Source: Agrobacterium cucumeris
GTDB lineage: Bacteria > Pseudomonadota > Alphaproteobacteria > Rhizobiales > Rhizobiaceae
NCBI RefSeq assembly: GCF_030036535.1
Contig: NZ_CP080387.1
Span: 2,414,501 to 2,478,500 of the forward strand
Length of the DNA: 64,000 nt
Direction: 5' to 3'
Both the position numbers and the translations under genes were made by a program. The notes under the pieces are model-generated. The model saw only the letters and a program-made list of their open reading frames with translations, did no database searches and was not told the origin of the DNA. Each line of letters starts with the position of its first letter. The first letter of the stretch is position 1. Positions 17,710 to 27,299 of the stretch are shown here, piece after piece.

Positions 17710-18186
17710 ATGGCAATGATAAACTCTACCAATTTTGGCGGTGAGACGCTGGAAATCATCGCGTTCCGCCTGCACGATCAGGAATTCTGCGTGAAGACGA
17801 CGACTATCCGCGAAATTCGCGGCTGGGCGCCTTCCACGCCTATTCCCCACGCGCCGAAAGACGTTATCGGCGTCATGAACCTGCGTGGCTCGGTCATTCC
17901 GATCATCGATCTGGCCCACAAGCTCGGCATGAAAAGCACCGTCGCCAATGAAAGAAGCGCCATCGTGGTGGCTGAAGTGCACAACATGGTCATCGGCATG
18001 CTGGTTGACCGCGTGTCCGACATCCTGACGATCCCGGCAAACCAGGTTCAGCCGGTTCCGGAAATCTCCGCCTCTTTCGACAAGTCCTATTCCGAAGGCA
18101 TCATCGCCAACGAACATGGTATGATCTGCTTCCTGAACCTTGCAAAGATGTTCAAGGGAACGGAAGCGGAAGATCTCGCGGCTTAA
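17710..18186 (+). CDS. cheW: Chemotaxis coupling protein CheW
   Basis: Cytoplasmic adaptor of 158 aa that links chemoreceptors to the CheA kinase. The single CheW SH3-like domain is recognisable from CVKTTTIREIRGW, the conserved VMNLRGSVIPIIDLAHKLG and VGMLVDRVSDIL-like segment. The start at 17710 has GGGAAG upstream and removes an implausible 68-residue extension. It is followed by a terminator and then a soluble chemoreceptor gene. It lies outside any cluster with cheA or cheY in this window, so it is probably a second CheW serving particular receptors. Confidence 0.93.
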   Translation: MAMINSTNFGGETLEIIAFRLHDQEFCVKTTTIREIRGWAPSTPIPHAPKDVIGVMNLRGSVIPIIDLAHKLGMKSTVANERSAIVVAEVHNMVIGMLVDRVSDILTIPANQVQPVPEISASFDKSYSEGIIANEHGMICFLNLAKMFKGTEAEDLAA

Positions 18187-18276
18187 GGCCTATTGGCGGC
18201 TTCCCCTCAAAGGTTTGCATTCTGACGCAAACAAAAGAGACGAGCCCGTTTCGTTCCAGACATCGACAATCAGGCC

Positions 18277-18316
18277 AAACCGCCGGAGCATCGCCCGGCG
18301 GTTTTGTTTTTTCTAT
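18277..18316 (+). terminator. Rho-independent terminator of cheW
   Basis: AAACCGCCGG (18277-18286) and CCGGCGGTTT (18295-18304) form a perfect 10-bp stem with an 8-base loop, followed by a T-rich tract (TGTTTTTTC). Confidence 0.9.
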
Positions 18317-18340
18317 TCCTGCGTTTTGTAAATAAGAACA

Positions 18341-18370
18341 TTTTAATATTATAGATATCTAATATTAAAA
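18341..18370. promoter_or_regulatory. 30-base AT palindrome before the chemoreceptor gene
   Basis: TTTTAATATT (18341-18350) and AATATTAAAA (18361-18370) are perfect 10-base arms around a core containing AGATATCT, itself a palindrome. It lies 186 bp upstream of the receptor start. Composition is far more AT-rich than the surroundings, which suggests a protein-binding or promoter-related element. Confidence 0.45.
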
Positions 18371-18555
18371 GCTGAAAATCAGTACCGCACCGACACGCAT
18401 CTCGCGGGTCCGATACCTGACCTAGGCCGACAAGACGCAAGTGCCTGCATTGCCGCTTTTGGCGGCAAACCTGTTCGTTGTTCAACATGATACGGCGCGG
18501 AACGCATCCTCTTATGCGGCTGGCCGCGCTGTGGCCGATATTCGGGGGACGTCCA

Positions 18556-20328
18556 ATGCTGGGGTTAGGGAAAAGCGCAGATAACCGAAACATGCTCGAT
18601 GCGATCTCCAGATCGCAGGCGGTCATAGAATTCGATCTTAAAGGTAATATTCTCACGGCAAACCGCAATTTCTGCGCAGCGTTGGGATATGATCTTGCCG
18701 AAATCACCGGCAAGCACCATCGCATCTTCTGCGACGGCGAATTCGCCGCATCGCGTGCCTATCAGGAGTTCTGGGAATCTCTCGCCCGTGGCGAGTTTCA
18801 GGCCAAGGAATATCGGCGTATTCGCAAGGATGGCGCGGTTATCTGGATCGAGGCTTCCTACAATCCGGTTTTTCGTTCGGGCAAGCCCTACAAGGTGATC
18901 AAGATCGCCACCGATATCACCGCCAAGAAGATCAAGGCCGCGGAAGACGCCGGCAAACTGGAGGCGCTTTCCCGCTCGCAGGCCACCATCGAGTTTTTTC
19001 CCGACGGCACGATCATCACCGCCAATCCAAATTTCTGCGCCACCGTAAATTACGACCTCAAGGAAATCGAGGGCAGGCACCATCGCATGTTCTGCGATCC
19101 GGCCTATGCCACCTCGCCCGCCTATGCCAGTTTCTGGCAGCGGCTGGCAGCCGGAGAATTCATCTCGGATGAATTTGTTCGCTATGGCAAGAACGGCAAG
19201 GAAATATGGATTCAGGCCGCCTATAATCCAGTTCTGGATGACGCCGGCAAAGTGGTGAAAGTGGTGAAATTTGCCACCGACGTGACGCCGCGCATGAGCG
19301 CCATCACCGTTCTTGCCGATGCCCTGCGGGCCCTGGCCGATGGTGATCTTGTGCAGCGCCTCGACAACAGTTTCGTGCCCAGCATGGAGAAGTTGCGCCA
19401 GGACTTCAACGAAGTTGTCGGTAAACTTCAGGCCACCATGCAGACGATCGCCCACAATGCCTCCACCATCGCATCAGGCTCGGGCGAAATCCGCATTGCT
19501 GCCGATCAACTCTCGCAGCGCACCGAACAGCAGGCCGCCTCGCTGGAAGAGACGGCAGCGGCACTGGAAGAAATTACCACGACGGTAAGCGATGCCAGCC
19601 AGCGCGCCGGCGAAGCAGGCAAGCTGGTGCTGCGAACGAAAGATCATGCCGAACATTCGGGCGAAATCGTTCAGCAGGCGATTTCCGCGATGGACGCCAT
19701 TTCGCGTTCGTCCGGCGAGATCACCAACATTATCGGTGTAATCGATGACATTGCCTTCCAGACCAATCTTCTCGCACTGAATGCGGGCGTTGAAGCCGCC
19801 CGCGCCGGTGAGGCAGGCAAAGGTTTCGCCGTCGTGGCACAAGAGGTCCGCGAGCTTGCACAACGTTCCGCCGTGGCCGCCAAGGAAATCAAATCCCTCA
19901 TCAACACCTCGCGCGAACAGGTCGCCAATGGTGTGGACCTCGTGGGCCGAACTGGCAGCGCCCTCAAGGATATTCAATCGCAGATGGGTGAAATCGACGT
20001 CAATGTTTCGGCCATCGTCGAGGCATCGCGCGAGCAGGCCAACGGGCTGAGGGAGATCAATCAGGCCGTTAACGTCATGGATCAGGCAACCCAGAAAAAC
20101 GCCGCCATGGTGGAAGAAACCACCGCCGCCAGCCACGGCCTTGCCAATGAGGCGGAAAACCTGCACGAATTGCTGCGGCAATTCACAATATCGCATGAGA
20201 CCGCGGCAGCACCCGCTCGTCCAGCCGACAGGAAACCGGCCGTGGTTACCAGATTGCCGGCACCACAGGCGCGATATTCCGCACCAAGGTCTCACGGAAA
20301 CGCGGCAGCAGAATGGGCGGAGTTTTAG
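18556..20328 (+). CDS. Soluble tandem-PAS methyl-accepting chemotaxis protein
   Basis: Chemoreceptor of 590 aa without membrane segments, so cytoplasmic. Two similar PAS domains occupy about residues 12-125 and 135-245; each contains IxxNxNF and a KHHRIFCD/RHHRMFCD motif followed by FWExL. Next comes the signalling domain with the conserved tip (GEAGKGFAVVAQEVRELAQ, then RSAVAAKEI). The protein ends in EWAEF, which looks like the WxxF pentapeptide that tethers CheR/CheB. The ATG at 18556 follows GGGGGAC; an upstream ATG at 18478 is less likely. PAS pairs of this kind sense redox or oxygen, often with FAD or heme; ligand unknown here. Confidence 0.92.
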   Translation: MLGLGKSADNRNMLDAISRSQAVIEFDLKGNILTANRNFCAALGYDLAEITGKHHRIFCDGEFAASRAYQEFWESLARGEFQAKEYRRIRKDGAVIWIEASYNPVFRSGKPYKVIKIATDITAKKIKAAEDAGKLEALSRSQATIEFFPDGTIITANPNFCATVNYDLKEIEGRHHRMFCDPAYATSPAYASFWQRLAAGEFISDEFVRYGKNGKEIWIQAAYNPVLDDAGKVVKVVKFATDVTPRMSAITVLADALRALADGDLVQRLDNSFVPSMEKLRQDFNEVVGKLQATMQTIAHNASTIASGSGEIRIAADQLSQRTEQQAASLEETAAALEEITTTVSDASQRAGEAGKLVLRTKDHAEHSGEIVQQAISAMDAISRSSGEITNIIGVIDDIAFQTNLLALNAGVEAARAGEAGKGFAVVAQEVRELAQRSAVAAKEIKSLINTSREQVANGVDLVGRTGSALKDIQSQMGEIDVNVSAIVEASREQANGLREINQAVNVMDQATQKNAAMVEETTAASHGLANEAENLHELLRQFTISHETAAAPARPADRKPAVVTRLPAPQARYSAPRSHGNAAAEWAEF

Positions 20329-20341
20329 CCCCCTGAAGCGG

Positions 20342-20365
20342 AAGGCCGCTAAGGGAGGCGGCCTT
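20342..20365. terminator. Weak hairpin between convergent chemoreceptor and fdhD
   Basis: AAGGCCGC (20342-20349) and GCGGCCTT (20358-20365) form an 8-bp stem with an 8-base loop. No good T-run follows on either strand, so the call as a shared terminator is tentative. Confidence 0.4.
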
Positions 20366-20370
20366 AAATG

Positions 20371-21186
20371 TCAGAAAACAATCCGATCCGCGCGGGTGAA
20401 GATTTCAAAGTCTTCACCCCGCACCAGCGCAATGAGGGTGACACCCGCCCTATCGGCCGTTTCAATGGCAAGCGCTGTGGGTGCAGAAATCGCCGCCAGA
20501 ACGGCACTGCCGAGGATCGCAGTCTTCTGGACCATCTCCACCGACAGGCGACTGGTGACGGCCACCATGCCAGCACGGGAAGATATGTCCGCATTCATGA
20601 CGGCACCTGCGAGTTTGTCGAGAGCGTTGTGGCGACCGACATCTTCACGCACCGCCAGCAATCCCTCGTGAACGCTATAAAACCCTGCACCGTGAACGGC
20701 CCTTGTCTCCCGGTTGAGGCTTTGTGCGTCAGTCAACGCCTTCATCGCGGCGACGATGTGATGGGCGTCAACGGAGAGTTCTACCTGGCTCACATCCGGC
20801 ACCACGCGAACCGCCTGCTCTATGGATTCTATACCGCAAAGACCGCAACCGACCGGACCTGCCATATTCCGTCTTCTGGCCCGCAGGGCATCGGCATTGG
20901 CATCCTGCAGATCCACCTGAACATCATAGCCTTGCCCGGCCTCGATCACCTCGATGGAACGGATGTCAGCACGCGACGATATGATGCCCTCTGTCAGGCT
21001 GAAACCGACGGCAAAATCGCTGAGATCGGCCGGACTGGCCATCATCACGGCATGCGTACTACCGCCGTATGAAAAGGCGACCGGCACTTCCTCCGGCACA
21101 GAGCGCTCGCCCTCGATTATGAGCCCTTCCCGCCGCGCGGTTCGCGTGAACCTTCGGTAACTTGCCTCTGCTGACACGGCGATCAT
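20371..21186 (-). CDS. fdhD: Formate dehydrogenase accessory sulfurtransferase FdhD
   Basis: Cytoplasmic protein of about 271 aa that transfers sulfur from a cysteine desulfurase to the molybdenum/bis-MGD cofactor of formate dehydrogenase. The essential CxxC is present (C114 and C117 in VGCGLCGIES), as are VHGAGFYSV, REDVGRHNALDKL and the C-terminal TAIETADRAGVTLIA-type region. The start is uncertain: ATG at 21186 is almost abutted by GGAGGA, a GTG at 21177 has a better-spaced site, and an ATG at 21249 would add 21 residues. No formate dehydrogenase genes lie in this window. It is convergent with the chemoreceptor. Confidence 0.92.
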   Translation of the reverse strand: MIAVSAEASYRRFTRTARREGLIIEGERSVPEEVPVAFSYGGSTHAVMMASPADLSDFAVGFSLTEGIISSRADIRSIEVIEAGQGYDVQVDLQDANADALRARRRNMAGPVGCGLCGIESIEQAVRVVPDVSQVELSVDAHHIVAAMKALTDAQSLNRETRAVHGAGFYSVHEGLLAVREDVGRHNALDKLAGAVMNADISSRAGMVAVTSRLSVEMVQKTAILGSAVLAAISAPTALAIETADRAGVTLIALVRGEDFEIFTRADRIVF

Positions 21187-21471
21187 TCCTCCATGGCCAA
21201 AACTGCCTCGCCTCACTCCCGATCGAAAAGCAGCATTTTTCTCCGACATCACATCTAGCCCATAGCGGTGAAAACCGGAATCAATTTCCCAAGCATCACC
21301 TGCTGGAACAGACCCGCGGCCACGCACCGCATCTTTGCTTTCGTCGATTTTCCGGCAGAGCAGTGATCTGCTTTCTGCTCGAGTGCTCCAGAGAGGCCAA
21401 ACGGCTCGCAACACGCGCCTGAAAAAGAAGAGACGGCCTTTTCTCATCAGAGAGTGGCGATAGCCGAAAAC

Positions 21472-21505
21472 AAAAAAGCGACCCAAAGGCCGCTTTTTGT
21501 TTTGA
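21472..21505 (-). terminator. Terminator downstream of the atp operon
   Basis: AAAAAGCG (21473-21480) and CGCTTTTT (21491-21498) form the base of a stem that extends inward through ACC/GGC with one mismatch and a CAAA loop. Both strands end in T-runs; on the minus strand it lies 43-76 bp past the atpC stop. The rest of the roughly 360-base gap from 21187 to 21547 shows no gene. Confidence 0.75.
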
Positions 21506-21547
21506 ATATTGTGTGGGCAGTCATTCTTTCGAACCCGCCCGGTGCTT

Positions 21548-21958
21548 TCAAGCGGCGACGAGAACCTCATGCAGGTTCGTCAGTTCGTAAAGGTGCTTTT
21601 CAAGCTTGGTCAGATGCTCGTGGTGGTGATTGCCCTCTTCGATTTCGGCCTTGGCCGCATCGATACGCTTCTGCAGCGTGTCGGGGGACATATCATCGGC
21701 CGAAACGGCGGATTCCGCCAGAAGCGTGCAACCGGTCGGGAGGATATCGGCAAAACCGCCGAAAACGACGTATTTATGCGTCTCACCGGAGGCGAACTTC
21801 ACCGTCACCAGACCCGGCTTGATCGTCGTCATCGTCGGAGCGTGATTGGCCAGAACCGTCATCTCACCCAGCGTTGCCGGGATGACGACTTCCGTAACCG
21901 TTTCGGAAATGAGCAGACGTTCCGGGGAAACGAGATCGAATTTGAAACTGTCAGCCAT
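21548..21958 (-). CDS. atpC: F1F0 ATP synthase epsilon subunit
   Basis: Central-stalk subunit of 136 aa. It begins with the typical beta-sandwich domain (FDLVSPERLLISETVTEVVIPATLGEMTVL, with NHAPTMTTIKPG) and ends in a short helical hairpin. It couples proton flow to catalysis and restrains ATP hydrolysis. It is the last gene of atpHAGDC, separated from atpD by an unusually long 129-bp gap that holds no evident gene, and is followed by a terminator. Confidence 0.95.
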   Translation of the reverse strand: MADSFKFDLVSPERLLISETVTEVVIPATLGEMTVLANHAPTMTTIKPGLVTVKFASGETHKYVVFGGFADILPTGCTLLAESAVSADDMSPDTLQKRIDAAKAEIEEGNHHHEHLTKLEKHLYELTNLHEVLVAA

Positions 21959-22087
21959 GGCTATTCACTTCTTTTCAATTACGCGGGCGTCACGGACTTC
22001 ATTGCTACAACGCCGGCATCACCATTCCGGTTTCGCCACCGTTGCCGGCAAGGCGCGCAGTTGAACCACGCGCCCGCCAATTCATTA

Positions 22088-23560
<1,473 letters not shown>

Positions 23561-23565
23561 TTACC

Positions 23566-24444
23566 TCAGAGCGCTTCCGCGCCCGAAATGATTTCAATGA
23601 GTTCCTTGGTGATCTGAGCCTGACGCTGACGGTTGTAGGAAAGCGTCAGCTTGTTGATCATCTCACCGGCATTGCGCGTTGCATTGTCCATCGCGCTCAT
23701 CTTGGCGCCCATTTCACCGGCAACGTTTTCGAGCAGAGCCCGGAAAACCTGAACCGAAATGTTGCGCGGAATAAGGTCTTCCAGAATAGAAGCCGCATCC
23801 GGCTCATATTCGTAGACGGCGTTCTGCGTCGTCTCATCCGCTTCCACAACAGGCGTAGCGGCCGGAATGAGCTGCAGGCCGGTCGGGATCTGGCTGATGA
23901 CGGACTTGAATTCCGAATAGATCAGCGTGCAGACGTCGAATTCACCCGCGTTGAAGAGCGAGATCACCTTCTTGGCGATCTGGTCGGCATTTTCAAAACC
24001 GACCTTCTTCACTTCGCGCAGTTCGACGCGCTCGATGATGTTGGCTGCAAATTCGCGGCGAAGGCTGTCGTAACCCTTCTTGCCAACCGTGATGATCTTG
24101 ACCGTCTTGCCTTCCGAAATCAGCTTGCGGGCATGATCGCGGGCAAAACGGGAAATCTGCGAGTTGAAACCGCCGCAAAGACCACGTTCAGCCGTGCAGA
24201 CGACGAGCAGATGCACGTCGTCCTTGCCGGTGCCGGTCATCAGCGCCGGAGCAACGTCTGCCTCGACCGCCGAGGCGATGTTGGCAAGAACGGCGCTCAT
24301 GCGCTGAGAATAAGGCCGGGCGGCCTCCGCAGCTTCCTGGGCGCGCCGAAGCTTCGCCGCGGCGACCATTTTCATCGCCTTGGTAATCTTCTGCGTCGCC
24401 TTCACGGAGGCAATGCGGTTTTTCAGATCCTTTAGTGAAGGCAT
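23566..24444 (-). CDS. atpG: F1F0 ATP synthase gamma subunit
   Basis: Rotor shaft subunit of 292 aa, with the usual helical ends: [21 protein letters not shown] at the start and a C-terminal [20 protein letters not shown] followed by [10 protein letters not shown]. These two helices form the coiled coil inside the alpha/beta hexamer. It sits between atpA and atpD in the expected F1 operon order. Confidence 0.97.
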   Translation of the reverse strand: MPSLKDLKNRIASVKATQKITKAMKMVAAAKLRRAQEAAEAARPYSQRMSAVLANIASAVEADVAPALMTGTGKDDVHLLVVCTAERGLCGGFNSQISRFARDHARKLISEGKTVKIITVGKKGYDSLRREFAANIIERVELREVKKVGFENADQIAKKVISLFNAGEFDVCTLIYSEFKSVISQIPTGLQLIPAATPVVEADETTQNAVYEYEPDAASILEDLIPRNISVQVFRALLENVAGEMGAKMSAMDNATRNAGEMINKLTLSYNRQRQAQITKELIEIISGAEAL

Positions 24445-24475
24445 CCGTTATCCGTCCGAGTAAAAGAGCCCTGAT

Positions 24476-26005
24476 TTAAGAGAAAGACTTGGCGAAGGTA
24501 TCAAGAGCGCCCTTGAGCTTGCCCTTGGTATCGTCGCTGATAGCCTTTTCCGTGCGGATGGTGTCGAGGATCGCCTTGCCTTCCGAGCGGAGGTAGGAGA
24601 GGAAACCCTGCTCGAACTTGCCGACCTGTGCGACCGGGATCTTGTCGAGGTAGCCGTTGACACCAGCGAAGATCACCGCAACCTGCTCTTCCGTCTTGAG
24701 CGGAGAGAACTGCGGCTGCTTCAGAAGCTCGGTCAGGCGGGCACCGCGGTTAAGCAGGCGCTGCGTGGACGCATCAAGGTCCGAGCCGAACTGGGCAAAA
24801 GCGGCCATTTCGCGATACTGGGCGAGTTCACCCTTGATCGAACCGGCAACCTGCTTCATCGCCTTGATCTGAGCGGCAGAGCCAACGCGCGAAACCGACA
24901 GACCGACGTTAACGGCCGGACGGATGCCCTGGTAGAACAGGTCGGTTTCAAGGAAGATCTGGCCGTCGGTGATCGAGATCACGTTGGTCGGAATAAAGGC
25001 CGAAACGTCGTTACCCTGGGTTTCGATGACCGGCAGAGCCGTCAGCGAACCTGCGCCCATTTCGTCGGAGAGCTTTGCAGCGCGCTCGAGAAGACGGGAG
25101 TGAAGGTAGAAAACGTCGCCCGGATAAGCTTCGCGGCCCGGAGGACGACGCAGCAGAAGCGACATCTGACGATAGGCAACGGCCTGCTTGGAAAGGTCGT
25201 CGTAACCGATGAGAGCGTGCTTGCCGTTGTCACGGAAATATTCGCCCATGGCGCAGCCGGCGAACGGAGCGAGGTACTGCATCGGAGCCGGATCGGAAGC
25301 CGTTGCGGCAACGATGATCGAGTACTGCAGCGCGCCGCGCTCTTCCAGAACCTTGACGAACTGGGCAACGGTCGAACGCTTCTGACCGATAGCGACGTAG
25401 ACGCAATAAAGCTTGTCGCCGTCAGGGCCATTGTCGTGAATGGCCTTCTGGTTCAGGATCGTGTCGAGAATGATCGCGGTCTTGCCGGTCTGGCGGTCGC
25501 CGATGACGAGCTCGCGCTGGCCACGGCCAACCGGGATGAGCGCGTCGATAGCCTTGAGGCCGGTCGACATCGGCTCATGAACCGACTTGCGCGGAATGAT
25601 GCCGGGAGCCTTGACGTCAACGCGCGAACGCTTGGCGGCATTGATCGGGCCCTTGCCGTCGATCGGGTTGCCAAGCGCGTCAACGACGCGGCCGAGCAGT
25701 TCCGGACCAACGGGAACGTCAACGATAGCGCCAGTCCGCTTTACGGTGTCGCCTTCCTTGATGTCACGGTCCGAACCGAAGATAACCACACCGACGTTGT
25801 CGGCTTCAAGGTTGAGTGCCATGCCGCGGATGCCGCCGGGGAACTCGACCATTTCACCGGCCTGAACATTGTCGAGGCCGTAAACGCGGGCAATACCGTC
25901 ACCGACGGAAAGCACCTGACCGACTTCCGAGACTTCCGCCTCGTTGCCGAAATTTTTGATTTGATCTTTCAGAATTGCGGAAATTTCCGCGGCGCGGATA
26001 TCCAT
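24476..26005 (-). CDS. atpA: F1F0 ATP synthase alpha subunit
   Basis: Non-catalytic nucleotide-binding F1 subunit of 509 aa. It carries the N-terminal beta-barrel ([22 protein letters not shown]), Walker A GDRQTGKT near residue 170, and the alpha-subunit arginine finger region ([13 protein letters not shown]). Its ATG shares one base with the stop of atpH (TGATG), implying translational coupling, and AGAGG lies upstream of the start. Confidence 0.98.
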   Translation of the reverse strand: MDIRAAEISAILKDQIKNFGNEAEVSEVGQVLSVGDGIARVYGLDNVQAGEMVEFPGGIRGMALNLEADNVGVVIFGSDRDIKEGDTVKRTGAIVDVPVGPELLGRVVDALGNPIDGKGPINAAKRSRVDVKAPGIIPRKSVHEPMSTGLKAIDALIPVGRGQRELVIGDRQTGKTAIILDTILNQKAIHDNGPDGDKLYCVYVAIGQKRSTVAQFVKVLEERGALQYSIIVAATASDPAPMQYLAPFAGCAMGEYFRDNGKHALIGYDDLSKQAVAYRQMSLLLRRPPGREAYPGDVFYLHSRLLERAAKLSDEMGAGSLTALPVIETQGNDVSAFIPTNVISITDGQIFLETDLFYQGIRPAVNVGLSVSRVGSAAQIKAMKQVAGSIKGELAQYREMAAFAQFGSDLDASTQRLLNRGARLTELLKQPQFSPLKTEEQVAVIFAGVNGYLDKIPVAQVGKFEQGFLSYLRSEGKAILDTIRTEKAISDDTKGKLKGALDTFAKSFS

Positions 26006-26571
26006 CAGCCAACCTCTTTCAGTGCAAGCTTAAGGGTGGAAAGTTTGGTGCGAAGAGACGTATCGATCTGGCGGGAACCGACCTTGACGATCAGGCCGCC
26101 GAGGATCGACGGATCGACGGTAACGGAAATCGTCACATCCTTGCCGGTAACGCTCTTCAGCGCCGCTTTCAGTTCAGTTTCCTGCGCCTCGTCGAGCGCA
26201 TGTGCCGAGGTAACCTCGGCGGTGATTTCGCCGCGGTGGGCGGCGGCAATGGTGCGATAGGCGCGGATCATGCCGGGAACGGCAAAGAGACGGCGGTTAC
26301 TGGCAACGACCTTGAGGAAATTAACAGCAAGACCGGCAATGCCGGCCTTCTCGCAGATCGCGGTGATTGCCTTGAACTGATCCTCGGCGGAAAATACCGG
26401 GCTCGCAACCAGACGCTTCAAATCGTCGCTTTCGTCGAGAAGTGCACCGAACTTGTCCAGATCGGCTCCAACCGCTTCAACCGCACCCGCTTCCAAAGCA
26501 AGCTCGAAAAGCGACGACGCATACCTTTCCGCTACACCGGATGTTCCCTGGGAGGTGTCTGCCACGGGCAC
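26005..26571 (-). CDS. atpH: F1F0 ATP synthase delta subunit
   Basis: Peripheral-stalk subunit of 188 aa (OSCP family) that ties F1 to the F0 b subunits. Family features are [19 protein letters not shown] near the N-terminus and the C-terminal [20 protein letters not shown]. The start is taken as the GTG at 26571, which has AGGGA upstream and gives the usual length; an ATG at 26589 adds six residues. It is the first gene of the F1 operon; F0 genes are not in this window, as expected for Alphaproteobacteria. Confidence 0.95.
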   Translation of the reverse strand: MPVADTSQGTSGVAERYASSLFELALEAGAVEAVGADLDKFGALLDESDDLKRLVASPVFSAEDQFKAITAICEKAGIAGLAVNFLKVVASNRRLFAVPGMIRAYRTIAAAHRGEITAEVTSAHALDEAQETELKAALKSVTGKDVTISVTVDPSILGGLIVKVGSRQIDTSLRTKLSTLKLALKEVG

Positions 26572-26832
26572 TTTTTCCCTGCTAATCATCCAAGATCATC
26601 AGCGAGGGGGCTCCACCGCATCAAATTCTTGAAATCGTTTCAATTTCCCCGAAAAAGACCGGAATTCCCCCCTGCCTTTTCCCAATTTCGCGGTCCGTCT
26701 AGCATAGGACGCCGGGACTCGCAACACGCGTAATAGCGGAAAGCGCCGTTTGGGCAAGGGGGAATGCGTTTAAATTTTCCGTTTTCGCTCAGGATGCGGG
26801 TTTGGTGCGGCACAAAAGTCCAAAAGCCCGCC

Positions 26833-27219
26833 TCAGACCAGCCCGAAGACGTAGCTCAGCGAGAGCGCGGACAGCAGAAAGTGTACAACCAGGAGTATGA
26901 AATTCCGCATGGTTGCGCCTCCATCCGAGAGAATGGAGAGAATGCCGCCGAATACGCTGAGACCGAAAGCCGCACCGAAAGCGAGATAGACCATGGGCTG
27001 CGCCAGAAGCAGGGCGGCAGCGCCGAGACCAAGATAAAAGCCGGCAAGCGACGAACGCGCAAGCGCGTAACCATCCCTGCGCTCACCAGCCGGCTGAAGA
27101 CCGAAACCGCGCAGCGTCATCCCGGGTGCGAACATGAAAAAAAGGCCGATCACGGCCGACACCGCTGCCGCACCGAATGCTAGCTGCTCGCCGAATTCGG
27201 CAGGAAAATAAAACTCCAT
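26833..27219 (-). CDS. Small four-helix membrane protein, DUF4345-like
   Basis: 128-aa hydrophobic protein with four predicted membrane segments (about residues 13-33, 48-70, 72-92 and 102-126). The arginine before helix 2 and the RSSLAGFYLGLGAA pattern resemble the DUF4345 family, but this is a weak, memory-based match. GGGGAG precedes the ATG at 27219. It lies between priA and the atp operon on the same strand. No function can be given. Confidence 0.7.
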   Translation of the reverse strand: MEFYFPAEFGEQLAFGAAAVSAVIGLFFMFAPGMTLRGFGLQPAGERRDGYALARSSLAGFYLGLGAAALLLAQPMVYLAFGAAFGLSVFGGILSILSDGGATMRNFILLVVHFLLSALSLSYVFGLV

Positions 27220-27299
27220 CTCGCTCCCCAAATCATTCTTTTCGCCTGCTGCGTTATGACACGGTCATGACAGCGGGAAAACGCCTTGATTGGCAAAGT

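Larger units (their letters stand above)
18187..18555. other. Intergenic region cheW to chemoreceptor
   Basis: About 370 bases containing the cheW terminator (18277-18316) and a 30-base AT-rich palindrome (18341-18370). No gene is supported. The rest is presumed promoter sequence for the chemoreceptor. Confidence 0.55.
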
